Assembly (NCBI GenBank): GCA_019096195.1 | Contig: JAGTXK010000072.1 | Coordinates: forward strand, 275,228 to 339,227 | Reading direction: 5' to 3' | DNA: 64,000 bases | Source of the DNA: Boletus sp. NGJ | Taxonomy: Eukaryota; Basidiomycota; Agaricomycetes; Boletales; Boletaceae | Made by a program: the position numbers and the translations under genes | Notes under the pieces: model-generated | What the model saw: only the letters and a program-made list of their open reading frames with translations | Database searches by the model: none | What the model was told of the DNA's origin: nothing | Shown: positions 1 to 12,800 of the stretch, piece after piece | Layout: every line of letters starts with the position of its first letter | How positions within the stretch are numbered: the first letter of the stretch is position 1

Positions 1-1082
1 CGGAAGACACCCCAGAACTTCACGAGACACCACCCTCAAGCATCATACACATACCAATAACTCATTCGATCGTCCGCGTTATCTCCGACATTGATGATAC
101 CGTGAAAGTTTCGAGAGTCGTGGACGGCGCACGTGCAATTTTTAACCAGGTATTTGTTAAAGATCTAGAAGATACGGTCATTCCTGAGATGGGAGAATGG
201 TATGGTAAAATGTGGGAACGCGGGGTTCGCTTTCATTACGTGGTCCGTCCGCATCCCCACATCCTCGCCTGAATACTCACGTTTCGATAGTCAAATTCTC
301 CTTTCGAGCTTCTTCCGGTGATAAATCAATTTATCAGCATTTCGAAGCTCCCCCTCGGCTCGATCCGTCTGCGCTCTTATGCAGGACGATCGCTCTTCAA
401 CGGTCTCCTATCGGCATCAGCGACCAGGAAAAAGGGGAATGTTGTCGAGGTTCTGGATCAGTTCCCAGACTCTCAATTTCTTCTCGTCGGAGACTCGGGA
501 GAGCAGGATCTAGAGTTGTACTCTTCGCTGGCTGCCGAGCGGCCAGATCAGATTGCTGGCATATTCATACGGGACGTGAGCGCCGTTGGTCTCGAGGATC
601 CGACTGGGACAAAGACAGATTTCGGGTTGACCAACTCGCCGATGAAGCTTTGGTCGAGGGGCACTCTGCCTTTCCCAAGCAACATACCACCACGTTCGAT
701 ACCGAAACGTGCGGCTTCAGACACGGACGTTTCCCCTGCACACCCTGGCGCTATCCACATTCCTCAACCAACCAAGAAGGGGAACCTCCCCCCTACATCA
801 TTTTCGTTCGAACCTTTACCCGATCCGAATCAGTTGTCCCGAGTGTCGGAGGACTCGTCGAGTTCCATCGCCTCGACAAGTTCTTCTGTATCCTCGAGTT
901 TACGTTCGACATACCAGGTACGGCCCATCACGGAAGGAGAAAAGAAGCGATGGGATCTACAACACCGGGTGAACAAGGCACGGTTGCTGATGCCGTCGCA
1001 TATTGTGTTGAGAGTGTTTGAGAACCCAAAGGAGTGCGTGGAGGCGGAACAGATTATTCAACGGCTCATGGATGTGAACTAA
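1..1082 (+). CDS. APP1: APP1-type phosphatidate phosphatase, 3' part (left edge cut)
   Basis: The gene enters from the left edge. Joining 1-242 to 291-1082 across a 48-nt GT-AG intron (243-290) gives one open frame of about 343 residues ending in TAA. The catalytic signature SDIDDTVK (DxDxT motif, near nucleotides 83-106) opens the domain. It is followed by WYGKMWERGVRFHYV, then SNSPFELLPV across the splice, then GSIRLRSY and FLLVGDSGEQDLE. This is the DUF2183/App1 catalytic domain, a Mg2+-dependent enzyme family that turns phosphatidate into diacylglycerol; yeast App1 works at cortical actin patches. The C-terminal 150 or so residues are serine- and proline-rich and look disordered. The start and N-terminal region lie outside the window. 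The family call is firm; substrate is inferred from the family. Confidence 0.9.
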
Positions 1083-4000
1083 CCTTGGTTGTTTTCGGAT
1101 CGAGTTCGGCTCAGCCCCCCACCGGGCCGTGTTCCTCTCGCGTAATACTTGTACGAATATGGTCCTGCTCCAACTTATCGTAGAGGTCAACATTGCAACA
1201 CTTCTTTCGCTAACTCAGCCGTCTCGTATGTGTGCGAGACATACTCTCAGTGTTTCACGGACTGTTCTGGAGGTATCAACTTGGGGTATGTTCTCTCCAT
1301 GTCACGGTGCTGCTGAATCTGAAAGAACCAAATCTGTTGTGATCTCGCGGATATTGCACATATACTTATGTATGGTCAGGTTGGTTAAGAATAAGTCTAC
1401 ACAGGGAAGAAGCTGAACCGGGATGATGGTGGCGTTACGCGGTACGGTCCCATTTCATAACAACTTCTCATTAACTGAAGATATTCAAGTAGACGCGGAG
1501 GAACTTCCGCCGGTGTTCGTGTTGCCGCCGCATGTACCCGTTCCTCCGTTGCCGCCCTTAACGACTGTCTGATTCGGCTTTCCCCAACTGGGTTGTTTGG
1601 TCGTGCTCTTGCGGGGGACGGTGCCATAGACCTGATAGGCGGTCAGTCTCCCGACTGAAGCTTCTGCCAGTGAGAACTTACCTCTGCGTTCTGCATTCTC
1701 TTTAGTCTGATACGGTTTTAGAAGAATATGTTACTTTACTTCTACACGTGAGGTAGGGTAAGCCTTCAGGTTGTCAGAGTCGATGAGAGACCGAGGAGCT
1801 CACTGACCAGCTAACAGTGAAAGATTTGTTGGTCGACTGGTCCTTTCTTCATGATACAATCCCTCTTTTTATACCTGGCAGGGCCATGCGTGTACAAAGC
1901 ACGTCTTTCTTCATGCTCAGGACTTTCGTAGCTGAAGATGGAAATTGGCAGAGCGCTGACACTGGCTAACCATGAGTGAGTGATCGGTATGAACCATCAA
2001 TCGATCCGTTCACGCCAAGTTACCGCAGCGCTTGTCTATTGTTTTCGGTTAAGCGCGGTGTGTCGTTAGCCTGAATGAAACCCTCAACCCTCGCGCTGTG
2101 GGTTGTTCATGACGATAGCCCGGCAGTCTTGTCCGTCCGTGCACCATCACGGATCATGTGTATGTCAAACAATACTCTGTGAGAGTCGAATCACTCCTGA
2201 AGGCTATGAACAAGCACAGACAGTGTTCTGCCAATCACCGAGACTCTTCGTCCGACTGCGCACTGATGCCATCATCCACTGTGAGAGCGAAGCGTGTCGT
2301 GCTCTTTTTGCGTGGCTACCTGCGAGCTTATCTCTGCTATAAGGGGCATTGGTGTTTGCGGGGACAAGGTTTGGTTTGACAATCCCCAATTTAGGTTATT
2401 TGGCGATTACCTCCGTGCCTCCTGATACCGAAGGAGACGGAATGGGACCGTTGCGACACGGTGTTGCGCATTTGAGCAATGGGACATTCTGACATGAACA
2501 GCTTCCTGATGATCTGATCTTTGTTCACGCTTGCATCGACGTTTTCGTGCTCTCAGCATCATCGTGCTTGGTTGCCTCACACTGCCAACGATGAAAATCA
2601 TTCGTATTTCTCGTCAAAAACCAACACGGCAAATCGCAGTGTAAAGGGGAAGTATGAAGGGTACAGAACGACGGCCGGTGCGAATGATCATAACGTACCC
2701 GATATCATCACCGGACAAACATCACTTGGACAACAAGGAGTCTGGTAAAATGATCGCAGAAATTACCCGTCTATTGGAATTATTACCAGGGCATGCCTAC
2801 CAGAGCCCACGTGTGCTCGGATTGGGTATGCATATGAACGAGATTATTTCGCGTTGTGTTAACTCCTTGCATGGCATGTCCGCAAGTCTTCGCTGCACGA
2901 TCGAACATTGCGCACCAAAGAAGAGTCTAAAAAAGGGAGCGACAAACGGCTGCGATTCATCGGATGGTTGGAACGCCCGGTTCAAGCGCCTCGAGGTTGC
3001 GACTCGCTGGTGCGATCAATGAATACTTGATCGGTCGCCAGCGGATTCTGTTCCTGGTATGCCCAACCATACCTTGTACTTTCCCGGAATGTACTAGACG
3101 CCGAACCAAGTCCGGACTTCGCCCATCAAAACGTGTGAATGGCTTTCTTTCTATCATCAATGGGAGCGAATGTAACGTACATGTGATACCGTTGGCAAAC
3201 GATCGGAGGCGTTAAACAGACAGCCACATTCACATTCATTCGTGGCGGGGATGAACACAGCAAAGACCCAAAAGCTGTTACCTTACTCAGGCCGAGTTGA
3301 GGTCGTCTCGTTAGTCTTTGCGAGATGATGATGGTGTGGACAGGGTAATGTGTGTGAATGTGACGAAGAATGGCTGTTCTGTGGCAGTGCGATATCTGAT
3401 TTGCTAAGCCTAAACCAGATGATAGAGCGCAAGTGTGTTCTAACTGTCAGGCTGAATAGATGAAGGCAAAGCTGTAAACATTGCAATGCGAGGACCACGG
3501 TCCAAGCAATTTGATGCTTATTTTACACCGGGAACTTGACTCACCCAGTCATCATCCTTGAATGATTTATGGCGGAACGCCTTCACGAGTGAATCGCCAT
3601 ACAATCATCTGGCAGAGATTCAAGGTAGAGGCAAGTAGTGTGAGCCACCACTTTCGCCTGATCGAACCTCTGGGCAGACTTGGATCGTTTTCGCTTCATC
3701 CCGCACGCTCGAATCGGAGCCCTGAAAACGCTAAACAGACAGTTACTGGGGGTAACACCATTCCGAGTCGACAGCTGAACGTTAACACGTGTGATGGGTC
3801 TCATTAGAAATCGATGGGAACAGCAGAAAAGTCGATCAAACCAGGCTTGTGTGTTTTATGTATAGTGCGCTCCAGACGAAGATAACATAACGAACAACAA
3901 CAAATACTCTTGACGGGACGTGTAACGTGTTTGTTTCAACGAAAGCACGTGATACTGTCACGTCACGCCGCATGCAAGCTACATGCACACAATAGGCAAC

Positions 4001-4154
4001 AGACATCTGTCCCTTAACCACACGAGTCCACGACGGTGGCACCAACTTGTCCGTTGTCTCCAAGTAATTTGCAAGGTCAGTCATAGTGAGCGATAGATAC
4101 CCCTGCAAAGATTCCTGAATCGTACTGCAGCCTTGGTACTCAATTTATCTCCTA
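1083..4154. other. Gene-poor interval, nothing supported
   Basis: About 3.1 kb between the APP1-type gene and the RING gene. Open frames here are short, overlap on both strands, lack recognisable domains and do not join into a longer reading frame by plausible introns. I see no tRNA, repeat array or transposon end. Confidence 0.5.
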
Positions 4155-6058
4155 ATGAATACCACTGCAAGGGGCTCACGTCGCAGCAATAATCAGCGAC
4201 GCCAAGCTGGTCCTATATCTGGTCCTTCACCGTTATCTAGCCAGAGTAGGCGCAGGTCCAGGTCACCCGACCCTCAACCGGCCCAACAGCAGGGTCAACA
4301 TAACTTGACTCGCAAACCTGATGTTGCTCATGCCGACCAGAATAAACGAAAGAAACCTGGAAACCCATTTCTTCCATCCTCGAGCTCGAGACCTTTCCTC
4401 GTAGCCATTGACGATGCCAATTCTGACCGCGGACGCAAGTCCAAGGTAAAACCTCGTTCACAAAATCGTCATCTAGCGGAGAAACTCCCCTCGTGTGAGT
4501 ACGCCTCGTGCACCAGAGGCCCATGGTACTTCTATCAAGCGGGAGAGATCAAAATCCCGAGAATCACACAAGTTGCCATCCAAAGGTGCCGCCTCCGATG
4601 CTGAGGGATCGGCAAGAGGTGCGCATGGCATTATTGACGCGCACGCCGACTATAGTGGCCCCCTTACTGCCGCCGAGTTTGCGAAAATGAAACGGGAGCT
4701 AGATGTTTGGAAAAAGGTACATATATTTACTACAATAACTTTCACGTCACTTACGTTGTCTTTAGTTAGCTCAGGAAAACAAGAAAACTATCAAGAAACA
4801 AAGCAAGGTAACTTCGAAGCCAAATATCCCAAAAATGATGTGAACATTATTCAGGTTGTCGAAGAATTGAAGCAACAGGATAATACATCGAGACAGGTCA
4901 GACACTATCTGTGAAAAATACTTTCCAATGCTAATCTGATTCGATCTGTTCAGAAGCTAAAAGAGTACGAATCACAAATATCCAAGTTACAGAGCAAGAC
5001 AAAGAAATCAGACGAGGTTTGCTGACCGACCTCATTTATTTTCCATATATTGATTAATAAATGATTTGCGGTCTGGTCTCAGGCTATGACAACCGTGGAA
5101 AGCAATTCGCAATGTCAAATTTGCATGGAGTTACTCTATCGGCCATATGCGTGCGTTTATGTCGCTGTCTGCCCTTCCTCTGTCTCTGAACAGCAGCAGC
5201 CTTTCACCTTGTGGCCACATCCTATGCGTAACATGCCTTCAAGAGTGGTTCCGCAAGGCACCCGCCGTCGACGACGAGATGCATGATGACAGCGATCCTG
5301 ATTACTTGTTGCGACGGCGTAAGACTTGTCCATGCTGCCGTACCAATGTACGACACCGCCCGATACCTGTTTTCATGATCAAAGCTATCGTAGCTGCGAT
5401 CGCTAAGGTGAAAGGTCCCCAGACTGGGACTTCGCCAGGTCGCGAGCTGGCTCCCACCGACTCTGATCCGTGGGAGGGCCTCTTTCTCGATGAAGACGAA
5501 GAAATCGATGATTATGGCGCGACCGACGATGACGATGAAGACGATGACGACGACGACGAAGATATAGATGAAGACGACGAAGAAGCCTCCAGCTGGTACG
5601 ACGAGGTGTTCAGCTATGGCACCGGAAGCGAGGCGGAAACGTACCTGGGACCCTATGTGACTCCTCAGTGGGAGCCCCCCAGTGTCGTTATCGACGAGGA
5701 CGACTACCTCTTTGACCGGCTCGATGAGGGCGACCTCAATTGTCTCCGGCGTGGAGTCACACTCGGGATGCTTCACGAATATGACGTGGAGTATAGGCAC
5801 GACGAAGGACTTGTTGCCCGCGACGAGGCATACAACTGTATTTACCTTGGGTGGAACATTCGCCTCAGCGCTGACGATGAGAATGGGGAGGTATACATGC
5901 AGTATATCACGGATGACATGACATCGCGACCGGATAGATGGTCCGTCGTTGAAGATGACGACGGAGGCTTTGAAGCTCATCTGTTGGTTCCGGAGGAGGA
6001 AACCTTTGAGTATCAAGACACAGACTCGGACAACTACATGGAGGTTGACCTGGATTGA
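4155..6058 (+). CDS. Coiled-coil / C3HC4 RING-finger E3 ubiquitin ligase-like protein
   Basis: Seven exons (4155-4445, 4477-4716, 4766-4807, 4855-4896, 4954-5016, 5083-5150, 5200-6058) give 534 residues. The N-terminal 100 or so residues are basic and Ser/Arg-rich. Residues about 160-226 form a coiled coil spread over small phase-0 exons (LKEYESQISKLQ). A RING finger follows at about 233-300: CQIC, then SPCGH and LCVTCLQEWF, and finally TCPCCR, with a charged insert (DDDSDPDYLLRRRK type) before the last cysteine pair. The C-terminal part has a long Asp/Glu run. The RING should bind an E2 and promote ubiquitin transfer; substrate unknown. The arrangement resembles CHFR-like fungal RING proteins but no FHA domain is seen. 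Exon 1 to exon 2 requires an unusually short 31-nt intron, so that junction is the weakest part of the model. Confidence 0.8.
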
Positions 6059-6943
6059 ACATTGTTGTATGCAAGCTATTCGCAGGCTGCTCTCTATGGT
6101 TAGATGTACTTGTAGACCGATGTTTTCTGGATGTGTAAACATTAGCCGGGCTGCGAATCTAAAACAATCATTACTTGACCAGTCTTGCCCGATCTCGGAC
6201 ACATCAGCTCAGTGACTTTTTACAGGTATGACCCGATTCCGACGCCAAAGTTATCCGATAGGATCACGCACTGGCAGCTGCTGATTCGTGGAACAGTTCG
6301 CGACTTTACCATTAACCGATGATCGGGGCCCGGGGGCATCTCTCGCAGTGCCAACTCGGATGATATTGCCAGTTGAAATATTGACCAGTAAATGGCAAAT
6401 TTGAAAGACTACACAGGACTGTAGGCCATGACGGTGTCGCAGCGAAACTGATCATCTTGGCTGGTCGTCACGTAGCATTGGCACTGTGCTCATCAGTGGC
6501 GGTTTAGCCAACCACTGGCATTCACTTCTTTCAATACTAATACTAGTTGCGTCCGTCGGTCGAATAGCCTTGACGCAATATTTCGAACCAGTGGTCAATA
6601 TCTTTTCGCCGACTCGTATGTCAAGGACACTGCAAAGTGCATAATTAGTACATTCAATGCTCACGTTATCTAGGGAGAAAACTATCATCACGAGACACTT
6701 TTCTCCCTCGATTATCCGTTATCACCCATGTCACAAGGTAAATTACGTCGTTCGATTGTATCCTGGTCCTATATGCGTGCGCCATATCATCGACCATGTT
6801 ATCGTCGCGGCGTCCGAGGTTTCCCTCAGGCTGCTTCCCTTATCTTGTTAAAAGTACCGATGCCGAGATAATGCAGCGCTCAAAAAGGTTCTAGTTGCGT
6901 TACAGGTTGCATCGCTTAAGTTACGCCCCTGCCAACTTGAGCG
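6059..6943. other. Intergenic, nothing supported
   Basis: About 0.9 kb between the RING gene stop and the ATG of the permease gene. It should contain the permease promoter. I see no clear coding, RNA or repeat feature. Confidence 0.5.
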
Positions 6944-9269
6944 ATGCGTATCTCTACACAAGATGCACTTGACCTTCTCCGACCATCATCTTGGGCGCTT
7001 GAACCAGAGGAGACAACGTTTGCTGCTCATGGTTGGAGTAACAAAGATATGGATCCCGTTCCTCCCCACCTGAGGACCTGGACGTGAGTAGTGTCGTTTT
7101 TATGTCAACAGCCAATTTTACGTGCTGTCCCAGGACCTGGAACTATGTGTGTGCTCGTATTTGACATCTCATAACTATCTCATGTATTATTGAGATATGT
7201 TACTGGCTGTCTGATGCTACGAACCTTGCAGTTTGGGAACTTGCCGGCTCCATGCTGGCGATTGGCCTGTCTTGGTGCATTCTCTTGCTCTGTTAACCAT
7301 TCTGGCGCTCAAGTCCTCGAAGGCGTCAGGCCCTTCCATGCATTGCAGCGGGTTACAGTATCATTTCCGTGGTCATGGTACTCAACGGAACTGCCGGTGC
7401 CCGACTCCACATCGCGTTTCCCGTCCTGAACAGGTCATCGTTCGGCTTCTGGTTTAGCTACTTCACCGTGTTCAGTCGCGTCATCCTTTCCATGTTCTGG
7501 TTTGGAATTCAGGCAAGCCATTCAGTTACTACCATTCTAGCCCGACTCACTGACGGTCTGTCAGTCATATAATGGATCACAATGTGTATATCAGGTAAGG
7601 TCAAGTCATGTGAAACGCTGCTCGCTCGTTCAGGAACTTGCATTCGAATCAAGATGATAAAAGCTATTTGGCCATCGATTGCAAGGATGCCAAACCATCT
7701 CTCTCCAAACGCAAGTATCACGAGTTCAGGTAACGTCGATGAATGAGTAAATTGTCCACTCGTTCATCCTTTCTTAGGCCTCCTGTGTTATTTGCTCTAT
7801 TGGTTGATTCAGTTGCCCTTCATGCTCCTTTCTCCACACAAAGTGAGGTTCTTGTTCTTCGTCAAAGGCGTCATAGTCCCGATAGCGTGGCTAGCGATGG
7901 TCATCTGGGCGTTTGTTCGAGTTCCACCCTCCAGTGGGCTTTTCGCCGAGCATGCAATTATAACCGGGACGAATTTCTCTTGGAGCTGGTTGAGTGCGAT
8001 GAACAGTGCATTGGGTATATATTCCAGTTTGTCCGTCAACATCCCTGATTTCACTGTGAGATTCCTATCTTCAATTGTGTATGGTCCAGCTTAATGCCAT
8101 GACAGCGTTATGCGAAAGATGAGAAAGCGTAATCAACTTCATTCGCGCGGAGATCTGCCACTAACGAAACATCTGACAGACAATACGTGCAACCTTTGAT
8201 TATCCCTGTCGCATTTACACTCTGCAGTTTTGCTGGCATTGCGGTCACAAGTGCCGGAATCCAGCTGTATGGGGAGGTGCTCTGGGACCCCATGCTCCTC
8301 ATCGACAAATGGGATAATCGTGCCGCTGCCTTCTTTGCTTCCTTCGCGTTCGCTCTCACGACTATTGGAACGAATATCAGCGCCAATTCGCTCGGCGCTG
8401 GAAACGACATGACAGTTTTATTGCCCAAGGTGGGTTCCTGTACCAAGCTACGTGCTGTCAGCCAGTGTATCGACAGGATCTACAGTATATCAACATCAGA
8501 CGGGGGCAAATAATTTGCGCTTTTATTGGGGGCTGGGCCCTGTGTCCCTGGGAGATCCTGGCCAAGTGAGCTTGCCACATCGAAGGGATCCCCTGACTGA
8601 CTGTATGACGAAATAGTGCCGAAGGGTTCTTGAGCTTCATGAACGGATATACCATTTTCTTGGGCCCATTCGCAGGAATTATGATCACAGACGTGTGTAT
8701 TCTATGCAGGGATAGTGACGACTTGCCGCCTGATCACCGCCCCTACAGTTCTGGCTAATCCACAGAGGCAAAGTGGATGTTCCTGCGATGTATGATCCAA
8801 ATGGCCGATACAGATATATTGGAGGATTCGTCAGTTCCGATTTTTTTCAGCATGTCGTTGCATATCTGATGTGCCTAAAGAACTGGCGTGCCGTCCTTGC
8901 AATGATGGTCACAGTGGTGCCAATGTTTCCGGGTCTCGTCAATTCCATCAACCCGACCATTACCGTAGGATATGCGAGCCATCTGTTTGACATTGCTTGG
9001 ATGTATGGGGTAAGTTCGAGACACTTTTAGTTTTTTGTGTTCGTGCGCCCAAATTGCTGATACCTTTTTAGTTCGTGGTGTCGTGTGTGGTGTACTACGC
9101 CACATCTGTATTATTCCCAGCGCAGGAGACGTTTGTAGCGAAGCTTATCTCGGCAGATGACACGGGCGTGGGTTATGACCATGTTGGTGAGGATAAGTCC
9201 CCAACGGATACTTTCGGCGGAAAAATAGTGAGGGTCGTGGAGAACAGGGTTGACATAGAAGGCAAATAG
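6944..9269 (+). CDS. NCS1-family nucleobase/allantoin/uridine-type permease
   Basis: Fourteen exons (6944-7083, 7134-7146, 7195-7274, 7323-7512, 7565-7594, 7654-7729, 7778-8055, 8106-8128, 8180-8429, 8486-8565, 8617-8692, 8749-8829, 8881-9009, 9072-9269) sum to 1,644 nt and 547 residues, the usual length for fungal Fur/Dal-type carriers. Family landmarks occur in order: NKDMDPVPPHLRTW at the N-terminus, WLSDATNLAVWELAGSM, GLSWRQAL, LNGTAGARLHIAFP, FWFGIQSYNGSQCVYQM, NIPDFTRYA, GAGNDMTVLLPKY, INIRRGQI, GPFAGIMITDFW and NGRYRYIGGFNWRAV. About 12 membrane segments are expected; the protein imports a nucleobase or related compound with a proton or sodium ion at the plasma membrane. The exact substrate cannot be read. 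One intron (7513-7564) is GC-AG; the last but two (8830-8880) is a stop-free multiple of three and could be retained. Confidence 0.9.
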
Positions 9270-9849
9270 ACTCGCTCTGGACGTACTTGCCACTGAGTAT
9301 GTAGATTTCCATGTCCAATGCACGTCAAGTGGCGCATTGACACCCGAGGGTTTCGTTTTCGGGGTTCCGCTGTCAGTGATAGCATATTCTGGAGTAGCAT
9401 ATATGCCGCCCACTGATAAGCATCGCATGGAGTCGCTAACTGAAAACATTTGATGTCAGGTATGGACTGCGAGGCGGATACTGTATCCCCCAAGAGGATG
9501 GCGGTTGTCAACTGTCGTTCGGCGTTGCGCTCATGGGGCGACGCTGCAGCAGTTCGCGTGCTTGGGGCCCGGTGACTTGCACGTTTTCGACTTGTCTTTG
9601 TCATTGTTTACATGCGGGCAGTGTTGACAGACTGACTCCAGCAACTTATTCGTCTTTCCTTTCGACAATAATCATCGTGTGGCTGTCCTTTCTCCATTCA
9701 CTTGGTAGAATCAACGACAGCAAGCCGCCTCGTCAACCTCGCCTTTACCGTATTCGGGACAATTGTCGGTCTTCTCAGAACCCGCGCTTACATCGATCCG
9801 CCATCCTTTCAGTCCCTCAATCTAGTAGGACGCCATCGACCAATCACGC
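9270..9849. other. Intergenic, nothing supported
   Basis: About 0.6 kb between the permease stop and the first exon proposed for Doa10. Short open frames on both strands show no domain and no homology to either neighbour. Confidence 0.45.
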
Positions 9850-12800
9850 ATGCAAGAGGCTGAGGAGCAAGGTTAGCAAAGTTGTGTAATCCCAGCGATT
9901 CTGGAGCGCTCACGATACTCGAAGATACTTGTCGAATATGCAGCGCACCGGGGGAGCCTGGCCAGCCACTCTTTTATCCTTGTAAATGCTCTGGTACCAT
10001 CCGGTACATCCATCAAGACTGGTCAGTGCAACCCTATCCACCTCTCTTTCACACTCATTTCATGCATTCCAAAGTTTAACAACATGGCTGTCGCACAGCA
10101 AGAAGAAAACTTGCGATGTCTGCAAACACCCCTACACCTTCACGAAAAGTAAGCTCGACCCACTAGAGTCCACCATTTGCGTATCTGACCTTGGCAACCA
10201 GTATATGCCTCTGACATGCCCACTTCACTACCTCCTCTTTTACTCATCCGCCGGCTTGCACAGCAAGCGTTCTTCGTTTCTCTTTTTGGAATCCGAGCCG
10301 TTCTGATTGCAATTGTTTGGTTGGCATTACTCCCTTGGATCACTATCTGGACTTGGAGAGTTTATTTCACAATGGGAGAGTCGACGTACGTCCTTTACAC
10401 GCTTCCCTAGACCAAAGCGCTTAAAATTTCCCAGCGCGTGGTGGATAAGTGGTCGTGAGCGGCCCGCGAATGTTCGACCCATCGGAATCGCCCATACCTT
10501 GGCGGCCGGCAATGACACTGTCTCTTCGTTCCAGAATGCGACAGTTTTGCATCGCTTCGCGTCCCGTGCATTCTGGAAGACCCTGTCGTCCGATATATTT
10601 GCAGGCCAGATTATTGCATCGTTAATCGTGCTGATCTTTGTGGCTGTTTTTCTCCTTCGTGAGTGGATATCGCAGAATGCACGCCCTGGAGTCTTCGAAG
10701 AAGACGAAATTGCCGGCGTTCAACCGCAAGACCCCCCTGTCCCTAACTTACCACTTGCAAACCAGCCACCTGTACGAGATGTGAACGTTCACTTACTTGC
10801 TCCTCAAAGACACGGTCCACTTGACGGAGATATCGAGGCGCGTCGTCAAGCGAGGCTCTGGCGCCCGCATCGCCCTATTCCCCCGAACCCTCGCTTTGAA
10901 GGCCCTCAGCGACACTTTGACGACATAGAGCGTCTGGAACTTCTCCGTGAGCCCATCCGTCGACCTCAAAATGCCCGCGTCGACCCTTTTTTGATCGCGC
11001 CGTTGCCAATGGTTCTACCATCGGAAAACCTTGACACCACACCAGTCGACACTGGTAAAGGAAAGGAAAAAGAAGCTGTTACTGCAAACTCTGTGCCAAC
11101 TGCATTGGATGTTCGGAGGCGCATGCGATTCGACGATGATGAGAATACTGAACTCCTTAGCGAAGCTGATCCCTCCTCATCCGTCACGTCGAGTTTTATC
11201 CCGTCACCATCACTTTTGGGGTCAGTTTCGGGTTGTTCTACCGCTATAGAACCCTCTCCGTTCGAGTTCACGTTTAGAGTGCCAGCGGATGGGGATTCGG
11301 AAGTAGACGTCCGGGAGCCGGTCCCTGATATGCCAGCACGATCCCTGGTAGCATTGCAGACGGCCTTGATGACAGGTACACCAGTTCCAGAGGAAGAAGA
11401 AGTACCACGCCGTAGATCAATCGTGATTTCCCCCAACCTATCCCCTCAAACTCCATCTCGTGCCGTGACGCCAGCTGTCGAAGATGAAAGCGATCTCAAA
11501 CCACTATGTGATTTGTTATCCCCAGCCTCTTCCGACCTCAATTCCGGGCATTTGCCGATGCTGAACAGCTCTCTCGCTGCCGAAGATTCCCTGGGTTCTA
11601 GTAGTCTTCGGCGTGAAACGCCCTCAGAGCACTTTACAACGCAAAGTATCTTCACTTACCCTTCGGAAGTATTCGCAACGGATTCGACAAGTATGCCTAC
11701 TGGGAATATGGATAGAAAGAAGAGGGTGAGGGATGAGATGGAGGAAGAGTTTGAGCACTATTTCCGCGATCCTCAGCCTGCGCCGCTCAATCCTCTCGAC
11801 GCTGACAACAACCGTATAGATGTACCTCGTGAAATGCCACGTGGGATCGAGCATGTTTACATTGCAGATGGCGAGGAACAACCCCCGCTGGAGAGAGGCT
11901 CTGATGAGGAAGATGAATCGGACGATGACGAGGCACCAGAGCATATATTTTGGGACGCGGACGCAGACCGCGAGGATGACGAAGATGATGACGAAGACCC
12001 CGCGGATATTGGGGATTTCAACATTCCTAACAGACAGGGCGCACAAGCGCAGCCGCAGGCTCAGGCTCCGGTTGAGCAGTTGAACGACGCTGTGGAGGAT
12101 TTGGAGGCTGCTGTCGAAGATGATATGGAGGGCGCACTTGAAGGTAGGCTTACACTGCACGATTTCATTCATGAAACTCAATATGCGACAGCCATCGGGC
12201 TCCGAGGTCCAATATTTGGCGTGGTGCAAAATGTCGGTTCGCAATAGCTGTCTTGATCTTTTCATTGACACGTCCATAGGTGATCTTAATGATATTCGTT
12301 CTGGATACTGCCATCGGTTTTGGAGTATGGCTTCCGTTCACCCTCGGAAAAACGGCTGCGCTGCTATCGGTATGTTATAACGATCTATATATTGTCCCTC
12401 CTAATACGTCTGTCTTCTAGCTGGATCCTCAAAGAGCTCTGTATATTCTCCATCTCCCCATCCGAGGAATGCGCATTGTCACAGATCCCTTCGTGGATTT
12501 CTTTACTCTTGTTCTCGGTCGCTTCCTCATCCCATTCTTCCACAAGACGTCGGGAACCTTCCTACCGAATGTTTTTAGCCTTGTCACCTCTTTCTCCGGG
12601 AGCTTGATCCCGTCGTCGGCAGTTTCCTCTCAGTCACTTGATATAACCTCATGGGTGGTACGTCGCGCCTACTAATTCAGCAACCATGTTTTAACAAGCA
12701 GCCTTCAGGCCTCCAAGAGATCAAAATTGTCTGCTGTAGCATCGCTGTGGTTGCAATCACCACCTCAAGAGCGTCCAGCCCATCTTTCACAGAGGATAGA

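Noticed and set aside
2654-3022. 122-codon plus-strand open frame
   Set aside because: No recognisable motif, overlapped by open frames on the other strand, no splice partners; looks like chance.
5222-6202. 326-codon minus-strand open frame opposite the RING gene
   Set aside because: It is the mirror of the Asp/Glu-rich coding strand (runs of valine/isoleucine) and has no feature of its own.
9173-9604. 143-codon minus-strand open frame between permease and Doa10
   Set aside because: Overlaps the certain last exon of the permease and shows no domain.
11624-12277. 217-codon minus-strand open frame with hydrophobic runs
   Set aside because: Antisense shadow of the acidic loop of Doa10; hydrophobicity comes from reverse-reading acidic codons.
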